This document shows positions 44,802 to 58,031 of a DNA stretch of 64,000 nucleotides, piece after piece (the stretch's first letter is position 1; every line of letters starts with the position of its first letter). A program made the translations under genes and the position numbers. This stretch comes from Hygrophila difformis (lineage: Eukaryota > Streptophyta > Magnoliopsida > Lamiales > Acanthaceae), in assembly GCA_030278955.1 (NCBI GenBank), contig JAOANR010000003.1, positions 62,076,195 to 62,140,194 of the forward strand, read 5' to 3'. Below the pieces are notes generated by a model. That model had not been told where the DNA came from. It saw nothing but the letters and a program-made list of their open reading frames with translations, and did not search any database.

Positions 44802-47800
44802 TTAAATTTTTTGCACATCGATTTCACCATTGTTCTGAAGATCATGAGTGTATAAGAACTTTGGTGAAATATGTTTTGTTCTATCTCCTTTGATATATCC
44901 CCCTTTTAATTGAGCTATACAAGCTGTATTGTCTTCATACAATATTATTGGGGGAAGTGTTTCCTCGGATATTAACCCACAATTCTTCAGGATATGACGG
45001 GTCATTAATCTTAACCAAACACATTCTCGACTGCCTTCATGAATTGCCAATATTTCAGCATGATTGGAGGAAGTTGCAGTTAAAGTCTGCTTCATTGATC
45101 TCCAAGAAATTATCGTTCCTCCACAAGTCAAGACACAGCCAGTTTGATTTTGGCTTTATGTGGATCAGATAAATATCCAGCAACGGCAAAGCCAAGTAAT
45201 TAATTTTGAGATTTTTTTTAATATAACAACCCGAGATCAATTGTTCTTTGGAGATAGCGGAATATCTGCTTTATACCATTCCAATATCGTCGAGTGGGAG
45301 ATGAACTAAATCGTGCAAGTAAATTTACAGCAAACGATATATCAGGTCGAGTGCTATTTGCAAGGTACATCAACGTACCAATTGCACTAAGATATGGCAC
45401 TTCAAGGCCAAGTTCTTCTTCATCTTCTTCCTTTGGTTTAAATGGATCATTTTCTGGATCAATTGCTCTGACGACCATTGGAGTACTTAGCGGATGAGCC
45501 TTTTCCATTAGGAATTATTTTAACACTCTTTTGGTATAAGCTGTTTGGTGGACAAAAACACCATTTTCAATATGCTCAATTTGTAAACCAAGGCAATATT
45601 TGGTTTTACCAAAATCTTTAATCTCAAATTCCCTTTTCAGGAATTCAACAGCTTTTTGGACCTCTTCGGTGGTTCCAATTATGTTGAGATCATCAACATA
45701 TACTGCAATTATTGCAAACTTTGACCCATTTTTCTTTATGAAAACTGGACAAATGAGGTCATTTACATAACCTTCTTTTGTTAGACTTTCACTGAGACAA
45801 TTATACCACATGCGTCCAGATTGCTTGAGCCCATACAAAGATTTCTGCTATTTAATATAGTAAGCATTTCTTGGTTTTGATTTGCATGCTTCAGGCATGT
45901 TGAAGCCTTCAGGGATTTTCATATATACATCATTTTCAAGTGAGCCAGAAAGATAAGCAGTAACAACGTCCATTAGACGCATATCAAGCTTTTCATGTAT
46001 TCCAAAGATCACAAGATATCGAAAGGTTATCCCATCCATGACTGGGGAATATGTTTCCTCAAAATCAACACCCGGTCTTTGGGAAAAACCTTGGGCTACA
46101 AGTCTCGCTTTATACCTGACAATTTCGTGGGTTTCATTTCATTTTCTCACGAATACCCATCGATACCCAACTGGCTTCACTTTTTCTGGTGTTTGGACTA
46201 TTGGTTCGAAAACTTTTTTTTTAGCCAGTGAGTCTAATTCAGGATCGCATTTTTCCATTTTAGCCAATCATTTCTTCGCCGACATTCATCAACTGATTTA
46301 GGCTTAGGATCCTCGTTATTTTCCATTATATCAATTGCAACATTGTATGCAAAAACATTATCAACATTTGTATCCTTTCAGTTCCAACACTTTCTAGTAT
46401 TGATATAATTGAATAAAGTTTCAATAACTTCATTTTCATCTGGGTTAATATTCCCAGCATCAACCTTTTCAGGGGTTGAATTTCTATCAATAACTTGTTC
46501 ATGTGTTTGATCATTTATCAAGTTTTCACCTGTTTGTATAACCCTTTTCTTTATTGAATTTTTATTCTTGGAATCCAAAGGCCTACCACGCTTCAAGCGT
46601 GCAATAGGTTCATTTGCACTTTGTATTTGTCCTTATGGGATGTTTATTGTGGCTGGTGCAATTGCTGCATGAATATATGATTTAGTAACTTTTGCAGCAT
46701 CATTGAACGCATCAGGCAATTCATTTGCAATTTTCTGTACATGCACAGTTCTTTGAACTTCAAGTTTACATTGCCTTGTACGAGGATCAAGAAAATCGAA
46801 TGGACTTTGCCAAGATATTTCTTTTTTCAGTTGATCTGTTCCTCCCCCTAAAATGACAGTCTGCAAATCTTGCAGTAAATAGATCACCCGTTGTTGGCTC
46901 AAGATATTTAATAATTGAGGGTGATTCATACCAGACATAGATGCCCAACCTTCTTTGATGTCCCATTTTAGTGCGTTGGGGTGGCGCAATTGGCACATAA
47001 ACCGCACACTCAAAGATTCGCAAGTGGGATATATTGGGCTCTTTCCCAGATACAATTTGTACTGGGGAGTAACAATTATAACTTGTCAGCCTTATTTTCA
47101 CAAGTGTTGCGCGTGTAGTACGGCGTATCCCCAAGCAGATACGGGGAGCTTAGATCTCATCAATGATGGTCTTAGCTATTAATTGTAACCATTTATTGAG
47201 CGATTCAGCAAGGCCATTTTGTGCGTGCACATAAGGAACATGATGTTCCACTGTGATTCCAATTGACATGCAGTAATCATCAAATGCACGTGACGCATAT
47301 TATCCTGCATTATCAAGGCGAATTTTCTTTATTGGATGATCCGGAAATTGAGCTCGCAATTTAATAATTTGTGCGAGTAATCTTGCAAATGCCATGTTGC
47401 GAGTTGATAATAGGCAAACATGTGACCATCGTGATGATGCATCAATTAGCACCATAAAATATTTGAATGGTCCACATGTTGGATCTACAGGCCCATATAT
47501 AACGCCTTGAATTCTTTCAAGAAATGTAGGAGATTCAGTTCCCACTTTGGCTGGAGATGGCCTTGTTATCAATTTTCCTTGAGAGCAAGCAGCACAAGTG
47601 AATTCATTTGGATTCAATATCCTTTGATTATTCAAGGAATGACCATTTGAATTTTCAATTATTCGTCTCAGCATTACGCTGCCAGGATGCCCAAGCCGAT
47701 CTTGCGAAGTAATAAAATTACTAGTAGACTTCAGGTTTATCAGATGATGTGTTTCAGCGGCACTTAGCTTTGTATAGTATAAGCCAGAGGATAATGATGA

Positions 47801-48140
47801 CAATTTTTCTTTGATGGATTTTTTTATTAACAACTTGAGTAATCAAAAGATACTCAGTATTTTCCACATTTATTGTTTCAAAGTGATACCCATTCTTTCG
47901 AATATCATGAAAACTTAACAAGTTTCTTCGAGCCTTTGTTGGAAATATGGCATTTTCAATCACTATTTTTGTCCCTTTTGGGAGAAAGATGATAGCTCTT
48001 CCAGAGACTTGAATCACATGCTAACAGTAGTTTTTCTCATCTTCAGGTGAGAAAAATGGCTTTTGCCTTTTAAAATGTTGTGTGTAGTAGCACTGTCAAT
48101 GAGACATATGTTATCCTCTATTTTGTTTTGTTTGGCATCC
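44802..48140 (-). pseudogene. Decayed Copia pol (protease-integrase-RT-RNase H)
   Basis: Open pieces in several frames. Protease: LIDSATTHNIL (near 48090). Integrase: HHLINLK ... CAACSQGKL zinc motif, then IQGVIYGP where GDICGP is normal, so the first catalytic Asp is lost. A stop follows KIRLDNAG at 47300, before the catalytic Glu. Reverse transcriptase: MYGLKQSGRMWYN and an intact YVDD (near 45700). RNase H: SSNHAEILAIHEGSRECVWLR (near 45050). Many stops and frameshifts make it non-functional. Confidence 0.88.
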
Positions 48141-48312
48141 ATATCTAACCGATTTTTCCTGTGAATTTGGAAAATTTTGGCAGAACCCCGGTATGAACTG
48201 GAATTCTAATAAAACTCGAACGGAAACCTCGACAGGAACGGCAAACGCCAACAACACTCGGATGAAACTTCGATAGGAATGGCAAACTCCAACAGCAATC
48301 GTGTTGATAACG

Positions 48313-48686
48313 TGTTATAAATATATAACTGGATGTGTGTATGATAAGCTAATATAGTATTATGAGTAAGTGAGGGATATTGGAATTTGAAAGTGGACAA
48401 GTGATGTACGTGAGAGAATTCAGTATGAAGATGGAAATAAAAGTATGGAAAATGGCCAGAGACAACTGATCTTGATAATCTATCTTCTGAAGAGTACATT
48501 ACTACACATATATATGCAACTATTACCGCCACATTAAGGAAGAAAAAATCAATTTTACTTTCTTAATCATCTACATTCATGCATCCACGAATCCTTCTAA
48601 TATGGCATCGACGTCGATGGTGATTATGCATGGTTGAAGGATATCCACGTCGCTATTTGTTCATTAAGTATTTGCAACATGCAACA
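48313..48686 (-). repeat. 5' LTR of the Copia element
   Basis: 374 bp. On the element strand it is followed by cgttatcaacacg, the presumed primer-binding region, which is not the standard tRNA-iMet 3'-end type. Confidence 0.9.
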
Positions 48687-48691
48687 ATAAC

Positions 48692-49287
48692 ATATTATTG
48701 AGATTCATTATGATGAAACAACATAATATTAGAGCAACACTTCCAAAGGTGAGCTTCTAAATTATGCTCAATCAAAATTCACAAAATACATACAAAAATA
48801 AATAAATAAAAATATAAGGGTTTTCTTTTTTTTTTTTTAATGAGCCGAAGCCGAAAACAATATAAGGAGTTTATTTAGAAAAGGTTGGTGTTTTAATTTA
48901 AAATACTAGTATAAGCACTTCTCAAAAATATATATAAGGAAAAAAAAACCATTTAATCCCATAAGTTTTTTCAATTTTCAAGATCATTCCATAAATATCG
49001 AATTAGACGAATCTATCTCATAACTACTCTAATCATCGCTGAATCCGTCCATGAACTGATTTTTTCGCTAATCATAGTCGAACCCGTCCCATGACTTCCC
49101 TAATGGAGGGATGGATTCGACGATGAGTATGATAATTATGGGAAGGGTTCGGCGATGATTAGCGAAAAAATCGGGTTCATGGATGGTTCGGCTATAATTA
49201 TGGTAGTTATGGGATGGATTTGTCTAATTCGATATTTGTAGGATTATTTTGAAATTTTTTTAAAATTATGGGACATATGAGTTTTTT

Positions 49288-49331
<44 letters not shown>

Positions 49332-49394
49332 CATTAGTATAAGCGAAAAACAATATTTTAGTTTAGCTATAAAAAAAGCAATATTTTAGTTCCT
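48692..49394. other. Gene-free stretch with a local inverted repeat
   Basis: AT-rich. Around 48960-49275 there are inverted words (attagacgaatc/gatttgtctaattcg, ccataaatatcg/cgatatttgtagg) suggesting a small foldback element. An (AT)n run lies at 49297-49320. Confidence 0.45.
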
Positions 49395-49686
49395 AGGAAT
49401 GTCAATGGGTCGTTTTGGGGCGAGGAGTAGCATCCACATCCCCAAAATCGTTAGCATTTTTAGTCCCAAAACCGGTCCGTTCCCCGTCGGGGATCTTATC
49501 GGGGATATCCCATCGGGTATCATAATTTCCTCTATCCCCAACGGGGATCTTATCCCCAACGGGGATCTTATCGGAGATTTACTTATAAGCTAATTTTCTA
49601 TTTTTTCGGTAATTGGGAGAACCAAATCCATATTATTTAAGCCAACTTTCAATTTCATAAATTATAATATTAAAACACACAAATGT

Positions 49687-49946
49687 ACTCCCTCCGTCCC
49701 ATATAAGACGTCCTATTTGACTTTTTGACACTGTTCATTGTTCAGCTTTGACTCAATATTATTGTAACTATATATTTGAAGAAAATAGTCGAGTTTGATC
49801 TTGTTAGATTCGTCTAATTGTATAGTTTAAGAATACATATTTTACATAATTTTAGCTTGTATATATTTTGAGATATTAACGATTAAAAATGTGCATTGAA
49901 TTGTGTACAGAAGTCAAACAAGACATCTTAGCTGGGACAGAGGGAG
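49687..49946. repeat. Stowaway-like MITE (common family)
   Basis: TA-flanked, ends ctccctccgtccca / tgggacagagggag, with gttagattcgtctaattg in the interior. Confidence 0.8.
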
Positions 49947-50094
49947 TATTATTTAATAATAAACCATAATCCACATCAAAATTTATATGTGTTTGTAATA
50001 TATAATCAATCCATCATATAAATGAGTTTTAATAATTATTTTTTATTTTGCGATGCCAAAAGATCAAATAAATGAGTGATGGAAGTCTATACTA

Positions 50095-50210
50095 TACAAT
50101 ATAAAGAGGGTAAGGCGAAGGATAGGGGCCGAGACGCCGAGTGGGAAATCCAACCCTCAATCATAAGAGAGTTAGTGACATAACGATTATGTCAAGTTCT
50201 CATTCATTTA
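50095..50210 (-). repeat. tRNA-derived SINE (family 2), decayed
   Basis: Reverse complement shows gagaacttgacataatcgt and a worn B box near ttggatttccc; includes the gataggggccg segment shared with other copies. Confidence 0.4.
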
Positions 50211-50469
50211 ATTATTTAGATTGGATGAGTAAAATTTATAAAATATAATGTATAAATATTACCTATAATATATAAAATATATAATAAATAATATATTAAA
50301 TATATCGGAGATAAGCCGGAAGGGGACTATTTCCCTCATCCCAAAAGAATCCCCGAAAAAATGTTCAGCCCATCCCGATAATTCTTTCCCAAAACCGTAT
50401 CGAAAATTCAATTTTCGATTTTCACCATTGGGTATGGGCTTTTTGCGATCCCACCCTTGGAAGCAGAGT

Positions 50470-50660
50470 AGATTTTAGCAACTAGCAAGTACTAGTAGTG
50501 GATTGGCAGGCAGTAGTAAGTACCTGATCAGGCGCCACGTGTAAGAAATGCGAGAGATTATGACACGTGGAAAGGAAGTGGGTGACCGCTGTCACTTCAC
50601 CGGCACGCAAAGAATTCCTTGGAAGAAATATGATTGGCTCCGCGTGACGGTTTTAGTTTA
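50470..50660. promoter_or_regulatory. Promoter-like island with two G-boxes, no gene attached
   Basis: In AT-rich DNA this GC-richer block has gccacgtgta (about 50534) and acacgtgga (about 50563), both with a CACGTG core, and a CCAAT box on the minus strand (gattggc near 50634). No coding sequence follows on either strand. Confidence 0.35.
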
Positions 50661-51454
50661 AACCTTTTATCTTTTTATTCATTAAAAAATCGTGTTTTAA
50701 ATGTTTGATTCGGTAACAACGACAATATGTCAATAACCATAGTCTTACCAAATAGTAGTAGTATACTCTACTCCTACCTGTTTTGTTTCCTAAAGCATGC
50801 CTGTCAACAAGGTATTATTATTATTATTATTTCCCAATATTATGAATAAAATTATTTAATTTAATATTCAATTTTATTATCCAACTACATTCCTCAACTT
50901 ATTTAAACTATTTTAAATATTACATGAGGACGTCTATACATTACATAAAATCGACCAACACATATCATTATCAATATTTATATACTTATACTACACAATA
51001 GTTGAAAGGACAAAAAAATAAAAAAAACAAATTTAAAAATATTTCTACTCACGACTCTAATGTCATCATACATTCACAAAGAACGTACATGAAACCGTAT
51101 TTTACTCGATAATTGATTATTGATACCGATTAACACCCTAAAGCGTTGAGATATTTCATAAAGATATAGATATTTCCAAATTAAATTAGAAAATATAAAA
51201 AATACTCTTGTAAATGTATCCATTGACAAATTAAAATGACCATAGTTTCATCAACTTATTGTCGTGCTATAATTTATCTAATGTAGTTAATTTATCTAAT
51301 ACAAATATTTGTTATTTATTAATAAATATAATATCAATCTATAAAGTATTTATCAATAATTTACAATATATTCTTTAACTATAATTAATTAATAGAGTAT
51401 TGGTTAAGAATAATAACAAATATTGAAATTATATTTAATTAATAAATATAATAT

Positions 51455-51860
51455 CAACCCATAAAGTTTTTGTTACATCCTTTATTTGGTAGTATTATTT
51501 ATCTATAATAATTAATGAAATTAAATTATCTAATGTGAATTTCGCTTAAATTTGGTTCTCCTATATTTTGAAAGTGCATTATTTTTATTTTATTTTTTTA
51601 TAATTCTTTCATTTTTATAATGAAAAGTGATTGATTTTTTCTACTGTTTATTATTCAACTATCAACCCATAACAAAAAAAAACTATCAACCCATAAAATT
51701 TTTGTTACATCTTTTATTTGCTAGTATTCTTTATAAATAATAATTAATTAAATTAAATTATCTAACATGAATTTCTCTCAAATTTGGCTCTCATATGTTT
51801 TGAAAGTGCATTTTATATATAATTCCTTTATTTTTATAGTGAAAATGAATTGACTTTTGC
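51455..51860. repeat. Direct tandem duplication of about 200 bp
   Basis: tcaacccataaagtttttgttacatc ... gaaagtgcatt at 51455-51590 recurs with about 90% identity at 51684-51815, in the same direction. AT-rich and non-coding. Confidence 0.7.
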
Positions 51861-52090
51861 TACTGTTTATTATTATTCAACTTTGACTAATGCATATATA
51901 TTTGTATAAGAAAAAACATACAGTGAGATCTTGTTAGATCCGTCTCATTATGTAGTTTTAAAATATCAAATTTGTAGAATTTTTTCTTCTACACATTTTG
52001 AGTTATTGATAAGTTATTGATTATTAGAAATGTGTATTGGATTGCGTGCAAAAAGTGAATGTTGAGGAAATAAGTAGGTTACTGTTTATA
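51845..52090. repeat. Stowaway-like MITE, worn ends
   Basis: Has gagatcttgttagatccgtctc and attggattgcgtgc of the common family. Confidence 0.55.
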
Positions 52091-52096
52091 AGGGAT

Positions 52097-52349
52097 ACTT
52101 CTTCTGTTCTATTTTAAATGCATCATTCCTGCATTTCACGTCGTCCAAGACACATTTTAAAGGTTAATAACTCAAATTGTACATAAATAAAAATTAACAA
52201 AATTTGATAGTCTAAAACTACGTTATTAGACGAATCTAACAAACTCACTTGACTAAGCTTTTTTGTAAAATAACTATGTCTAAAAAATTAATCAAAGTTA
52301 CTCAATCAATAGTAACTATTATACAAATGGATCACTTATTTGAGAACGG

Positions 52350-52350
<1 letters not shown>
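52097..52350. repeat. Stowaway-like MITE (common family)
   Basis: Left end cttcttctgttc; core tagacgaatctaacaa; right end gagaacggg, replaced by the adjoining (TTA)n run. Confidence 0.6.

Positions 52351-52413
<63 letters not shown>
52351..52413. repeat. (TTA)n microsatellite
   Basis: About 21 uninterrupted trinucleotides. Confidence 0.95.
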
Positions 52414-52415
<2 letters not shown>

Positions 52416-52627
52416 CTATCCTATTTCAATGGTAGAAATGGAGGGCATTAATTTGCTTAAAATAAGCGTTTCTCGTTTTACTTATTTTTATATGCAGATG
52501 CAGCTTTCCTTCTGAATTCAGTGTTGACTGTTGAGTGCTGAATGCTGACATTATTTTGGTTAGAATGAATGCATAAGACGTATTTGTCGATATTGTTTTA
52601 GAATCCATATACTTCGTATTACTACTA

Positions 52628-53129
52628 CTCCCTCCGTCCCACGAAATGTGGCCAGTATTCCTTTAATAAGTGTCCCACCAAATTTAGTCACTTTATATTT
52701 TTAGATAAATTAAATTAATATAAATATAATTAGAATCTTAATAGTTTCCAAATCCCATTAAAAATAATTATTTTTACTATTCTAAACAATTCCCAATACA
52801 CTTTTAATTTCTACCCAAAGTCCCTTACATTTCTTTAATTCTTCATATTTTAAAATGGATATAAATAAAAATTATATAAAATATATATTCTAAAACTAGA
52901 CGCCTAGACGATTCTCACAAGACCATACTTGACTATTTTTCTCTAATTAAATCATTACAATAGTATTAAGTCAAAGTTAAAAAATAAACAAAGTCAAAAT
53001 TCATTAAACTTTTTAAACACAAATACCCACACCACTAACCACTAAACCCTACCACCTAAACTAACCACTAAACCCTACCACCTAAATTACTGTGTCCAAA
53101 AGAAGGTAGCCACATTTCGATGGAGGGAG
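52628..53129. repeat. Long Stowaway-like MITE
   Basis: About 500 bp with TA duplications and ends ctccctccgtcccacgaaatgtggc / gccacatttcgatggagggag. The interior holds part of a common-family MITE and a 26-bp tandem repeat (actaaccactaaaccctacc units near 53032-53083). Confidence 0.7.
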
Positions 53130-53269
53130 TACTATGCAGTAATCATACTTTATACACAGTCAGCAATTCAGCACCGTCCAAAATATACAACATATGACAT
53201 CAGCTGATCAGCAGCATGTGCTGTGATCCTTTGTGTGTCTTTGTCATGCTAGAAAGTGACAAGATAGAT

Positions 53270-56200
53270 TTAAGGAATGGTGGAAGCTCTGTTCAGCGAC
53301 GTAGTCGAAGAGTTGAGTATTTCCTGTCCGAGCTCGTTTATTTTGTTCAGCAGCACCATCTGCTCCGTCTCCATCTGGACCATGAACTCTTCCTGCACGT
53401 CGTGGAGGTTTTCCAGTTCGTTCAGAGACTCCGACACCCCTTCAAGGTCGCCTTCATCCACCCGGGAGCGGATCATGATCATCATTTCCTTCATCTGGTC
53501 CAACAAATCCAGCTAAACATGTCAAGCTTCCATACACAAGGAACATATATGCCAAAAATGGGTGTTAGAAAGAAATATGGATATCCAAACATATATCGGA
53601 GAAACAACAAGACCGACCCAAATGGATACTCATGGCTTTAATATCATGTAAGAAAGAAAGATGGACCTAGGGCTTCAATTCAATCCAAAATCAATTGATG
53701 ATAGTTAGAGTGGTCCATGTCCATATAAATTGGGAGATATCCCAACATATATATAAACGACGTGGGAACAGGCAGACACCATTAATTAAGTCGTGTGTCT
53801 GGCTACCTGGTTGGAAATGTGATGGCGAACATCAGTTGGGGATGAACTGGGATACGTGCTTGTGCTTGGCTTCTTCTCCAGCTCGGGAACTTTTCTTGTG
53901 ACTTGAACGTGGACTTCCCCGTGTTTCACGCCTTGTAATGGTATCCATTTGTCGGCCATTTCATTGGGAGGCAACATCTGGTACTCGACAAGGCAATCGC
54001 CTATGCTGGATGTGGGCAGCAACGTGTTGTGATCTTTAACGTATAGCATAAGGGGGCTGCCGTCGTTGGGAAATTCAAAGGTTTGATGCCATTTGGGATT
54101 CAATGTTTTGTACACAACCTACATAGTAGTATATTATAGCATCACGGGCTCAGGACAATGCTGTGTTAAGACAATCTTGGAGTGATGATCAAACAGAATA
54201 TATATATGTCTAACCTTGGTAGTTCGCTTCAAGTTCCCATAGTGCACCCTCACGTAGGGATCACTTGTTCCACGGAGATCAGCAGCAATGAGATCTCTTG
54301 CTTCGATTAGAACGATTTCAACCCAACCATTGGCCGAACCTACTTGTGAACCCTGATGAATATTGAAAAAGGAAAATTTATTCTTAGTAACTTCAAATAT
54401 CGTGGTCTGAAATAGGATTTTTGTTGAGCCATACCTTCTCGCTGTCGTATACTTTGAATGCTTCTACCTGAAGCCGCAGCTCACCGGAATTTACTTTCTC
54501 GAGGGGCACACAGATGTCTCTAACAGAACCTTCTACAAGTCCTTCCAAATTCACTCGTGCACTCCCAATGAATTCGTCGCCAAATGTTTCTTCAGTATGG
54601 CATTTTATCTTCAAATACTCGCAGCCTATTTCATCAAATTCGAACTTCTGATTCCATGTTGGATTGGAAGAAGGAACAGATTTTGTTTTGTGAGATGTCT
54701 GCAGAAGAAACATAGAAATTCAGATTAACACAGACATCCAAATTATGAACCCTTCGAGAATATGAAGAACATCATTGGAATGGCTGATGATTTAGGACAT
54801 GAACCAATGTGAAAACATAAGTACAATACCTTCCCATACTGCAGTTTCACATATGGATTGGATTTCCCAATTTTGTCCTTGACAATAAGGTCATGACCTT
54901 CTACCACAGTAATGCTGATTCTCCTCCCTGTCCTGGATAAGTTATTTGACGACCCACTTAGTGAACGGCCAGAGATTGTGTTCAAAGTAGACACGCTATG
55001 GGAGCCATCAGAAAACTGCCACTCCTTGAGCACAAGCCTCACCGTCACCTGCTCGGTTTGTGTAAAGAGAAGATTATTTCACAAAATGTGTCTGTCTCAA
55101 CAAGGTTCAGATGTTTACATTGTACAACTAATGCCTGAGAACAGACGACAAGGACTACCTCTCCTGAACTAGAATTTTCGAATGGAACTGTCATTTGGAT
55201 TTCCTTTCCACAAGACTCAGCATGCTTGGCAATCACAGAAGAATTTGGCCCGATGGCCCAAAATATCGTTGACCCATCGGGTACATACCTCATCTGCATT
55301 GATGGAGAACATCGCATCAGGTGCTCCACAAGTAATGTCAATATACCTAATAAGCATAAGGCTACAATACCTTAACTTCACAGGTTGTAAGAAAGTCATA
55401 CTTCACATTTCCAGGAGTGGATTCATAAAGATTGAGTTTGATGATTCCTGCGCTGTCGTGCAGGATCATATTGAATGAAGCATCCCATTTAGGACTGGAT
55501 CCCGGCCTCGCATCAGTTCTTCTTGTCAAATCACCAATTTCAATTTCCAAAAATGTTTGAAGTTCTCGGTAGTCAATGAGTTCTTCAGTGTCAGTATCAG
55601 ATAAAGAGTTCAACTGTTTTGTCGAAGGACTGCTCTTTAAGTTACCACGGGAGAGCTTGTCAGCAGAGAGCACTGTGACGTGTAATGCACCACCCACAGC
55701 TTTTTTATGCATATCGTTAGCTGGTAAAGTGAAACACTGGCGTCGAGGCTCAACCATCCTCTTTTTCATTGTATCAGTTACAAGCTTCTCCTATAAAACA
55801 GTAAAAACTCCAAGATAACCACATGATAGAATACAACTTTCTTAGCCCTACGCGACATAATGCCTCAAAATTTTATTTGATCCTTGTTCTAGAAAAAGTA
55901 TGATGTACAACACCGATGGTCATACCAGCCACGAGGAGACTCCTGGTAGCTCTGTTGCAGGTAGCGATTGGCTCCCTCCACTTCCAAAAGCAACACCCAG
56001 TCTCACCTCAGGAGATGTTACGAACGAATACAACAATGCTTTTCCTTCTAATACCGGAAAAAGAATTAGCTGCATATATAATGCACGTTAGCTTTTTCAG
56101 AAGACTTATTCCAAATATTACATCTAATTGATTGCTTTATTTATAGCTCTCATGACGACAACAGAACATAGAATGGGAAAAAGACACAACCATTTATTGA

Positions 56201-58031
56201 AAGAATTCAGGAACTAAAAAGAAAATAATATACGAAACAGTGCTTGATAGATACTCTATATATAAACACGATACGAAAAAGGAAATCGATGCATACATCA
56301 CCCTTGATGTGGATGTTGTTTACAGCAAGCCTAGCTGTTCCCATTAATGGCCTGGCCAACTTAGCAAGCAGCGTGATATTTGCATCATCTGAGTCCCAAT
56401 CAAAACTCAAACGCATGGATTTCTGTTTCAGTTCAAAGAGACCATATCAAACATTTGCAATTTGTCATCAACAAGAAACAGATAGAAGGCAAAATCAACA
56501 ACGGATAATTTTCATAAAATCTTGTTGAAAATTTTGAGGAGCTCAAACTATAGCAGGAGAAAATCAAACAAAAATCTATAGTAATAAAGATATTTCATTT
56601 GATAAGCATTGCCAAACAATATAGACCATGGATTAATATTTGCTACCATAGACGTGAATTTTGCATATTATAAATATTGAGAAAAAAAGGATATCAAACC
56701 TGATCACCTGAAGTGACCCAACGAGTTCCCTGTAGCCCCAACAAAGGAGGAAGCGAACCAAGTGAAAATTCTTGTAAATCAATCTTTTCCTGCAGTAATA
56801 CCGAAATCAATTATTGGGTTGATATGTGCTCAACAGGCAATGGCATAACGTTCTTCGAATAATAAAAACAACATCAAATCTTACAATTAGCTTTGACTTT
56901 CGATGCCTCAAACGTCTCTGCATAAATACCATAAGGTATTAGGCAACTTATTTTAACCTCAAAAAATGTATGCAATTATCGAGTTATTGAGGAATGAGGA
57001 TATAATGTTATGAAGACAGCGTCATTACCTCAACGATAAATGCAAACCGTGAAGATAGCTTTGGGTTGAAATAGTTAGGCCAAATTTCAATTAATAGCTT
57101 GTTCATCCATTCACAGTGTTCTAAAGGTGTCATGGGCTGCCCAAGAACAAGGGAGACTCGAAAAATGGTCAACAAATAAAGACAGATATAACAACCACAC
57201 TCACAAGCAACCAGGAAAAGAGAGTTACCGAAGCCTGTAGTGTCATTTGCATCCATTTCTTGTTCAAGTCTTCCACTATATTTCGTCGTTGGTAACTTCC
57301 ATACTGCCAAAAGATATATAAGTTCATTTAAAATCAAATCAAGGGTCGCATTCCGCAAGAAAATTAAATTTTCAAATAAATATGTTTGAATAAAACAAAA
57401 GTAATAGAATTCCAAGATCTCTAACAGGGCATTACATCACAATCGACGATCTACTTTAATAATGGCATAAATACTTTATATGTGAACCTCCAGAAAAGAA
57501 CGTAAGCATCTAACACTGCAAATTCTATAATGCTCGCCAAAACACATCGATTCAGTCCTTAATTTTCCAGCATTCATGACTAACTCCTTTAACGTCTATG
57601 GACTATGAATCATTACTGGAAACCTCTGACTAAGCATTACCACCCTCTCTGATCATCTGATGCTCTTATTAATTCATGTTCAAAACTACAGTACATAATT
57701 TGATTGATCCTCTCACAAGTCATAACTCCATACCAGACACAAGATTCTGAAAAAAAAAAAAAAAAAAAATTGAATGCAAAACCATTACTCAAAACATATG
57801 ATCTGCAATGAATCCTCCATAAGAAAGGAAACAGGAATTTACCTGAAAAGAAGTCCACACAGCAAGACCAAGAAGAACCCAATTGGACATATAGAAAAAC
57901 CACTTCTCAATGGCCCAAAGAGTCAGCAGTAGAGGAATTACATATGGAAGTAAAGGCTGCTTCTCCAACAGAGTGCTCAATGATTTCATTGCCTCATTCC
58001 AATCATACAATTTCTTCTTAGTCCTGCCCAT
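53270..58031 (-). CDS. NTMC2T6: NTMC2T6-type SMP and C2 domain protein
   Basis: A plant relative of extended synaptotagmins, expected to tether membranes and move lipids at ER contact sites. Fourteen minus-strand exons: 58031-57843, 57303-57229, 57136-57029, 56917-56885 (33 nt), 56789-56700, 56422-56297, 56069-55926, 55790-55371, 55293-55159, 55048-54830, 54698-54435, 54352-54215, 54118-53807 and 53512-53270. All are GT-AG and every exon is a whole number of codons; total 831 residues. In order: N-terminal membrane hairpin (about 28-60, LLPYVIPLLLTLWAIEKWFF); SMP lipid-binding domain (about 70-255, with PLEHCEWMNKLL and LPATELPGVSSWL); a divergent C2 (about 270-400); a second C2 (about 490-600, GHDLIVKDKIGKSNPYVKL); a third C2 (about 605-715, ARDLIAADLRGTSDPYVRV); and a C-terminal coiled coil (LNELENLHDVQEEFMVQMETEQ). 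Confidence 0.95.
57749..57769. repeat. Poly(A) run in NTMC2T6 intron 1
   Basis: About 21 consecutive A on the plus strand (T tract on the gene strand). Confidence 0.9.

Larger units (their letters stand above)
44184..48686 (-). mobile_element. Ty1-Copia retrotransposon lacking gag
   Basis: About 4.5 kb, transcribed leftward. LTRs are at 44184-44559 and 48313-48686, both TGTT...AACA, about 93% identical. The flanks are ATAAT (44179-44183) and ATAAC (48687-48691), a 5-bp duplication with one change. The polypurine tract AAGGGGGAG lies at 44560-44568 next to the 3' LTR. Inside are protease, integrase, reverse transcriptase and RNase H pieces in Copia order. Only about 200 bp separate the 5' LTR from the protease, so gag is missing and the element depends on others. 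Confidence 0.92.
49395..50460. mobile_element. Decayed DNA element with nested insertions
   Basis: The left part starts aggaatgtcaatgggtcg and has three ggggatcttatc units (49488-49572). The right part has ccccgaaaaaatg, tcccgataattc and ends gcgatcccaccc. In between sit a Stowaway MITE (49687-49946) and an inverted SINE (50095-50210). Treating both parts as one element is an inference from their shared GC-rich style. Confidence 0.4.

Noticed and set aside
53031..53085. aaaccctaccacctaaact as telomere-like repeats
   Set aside because: Only two 26-bp units, not the CCCTAAA heptamer array, and they lie inside a MITE.
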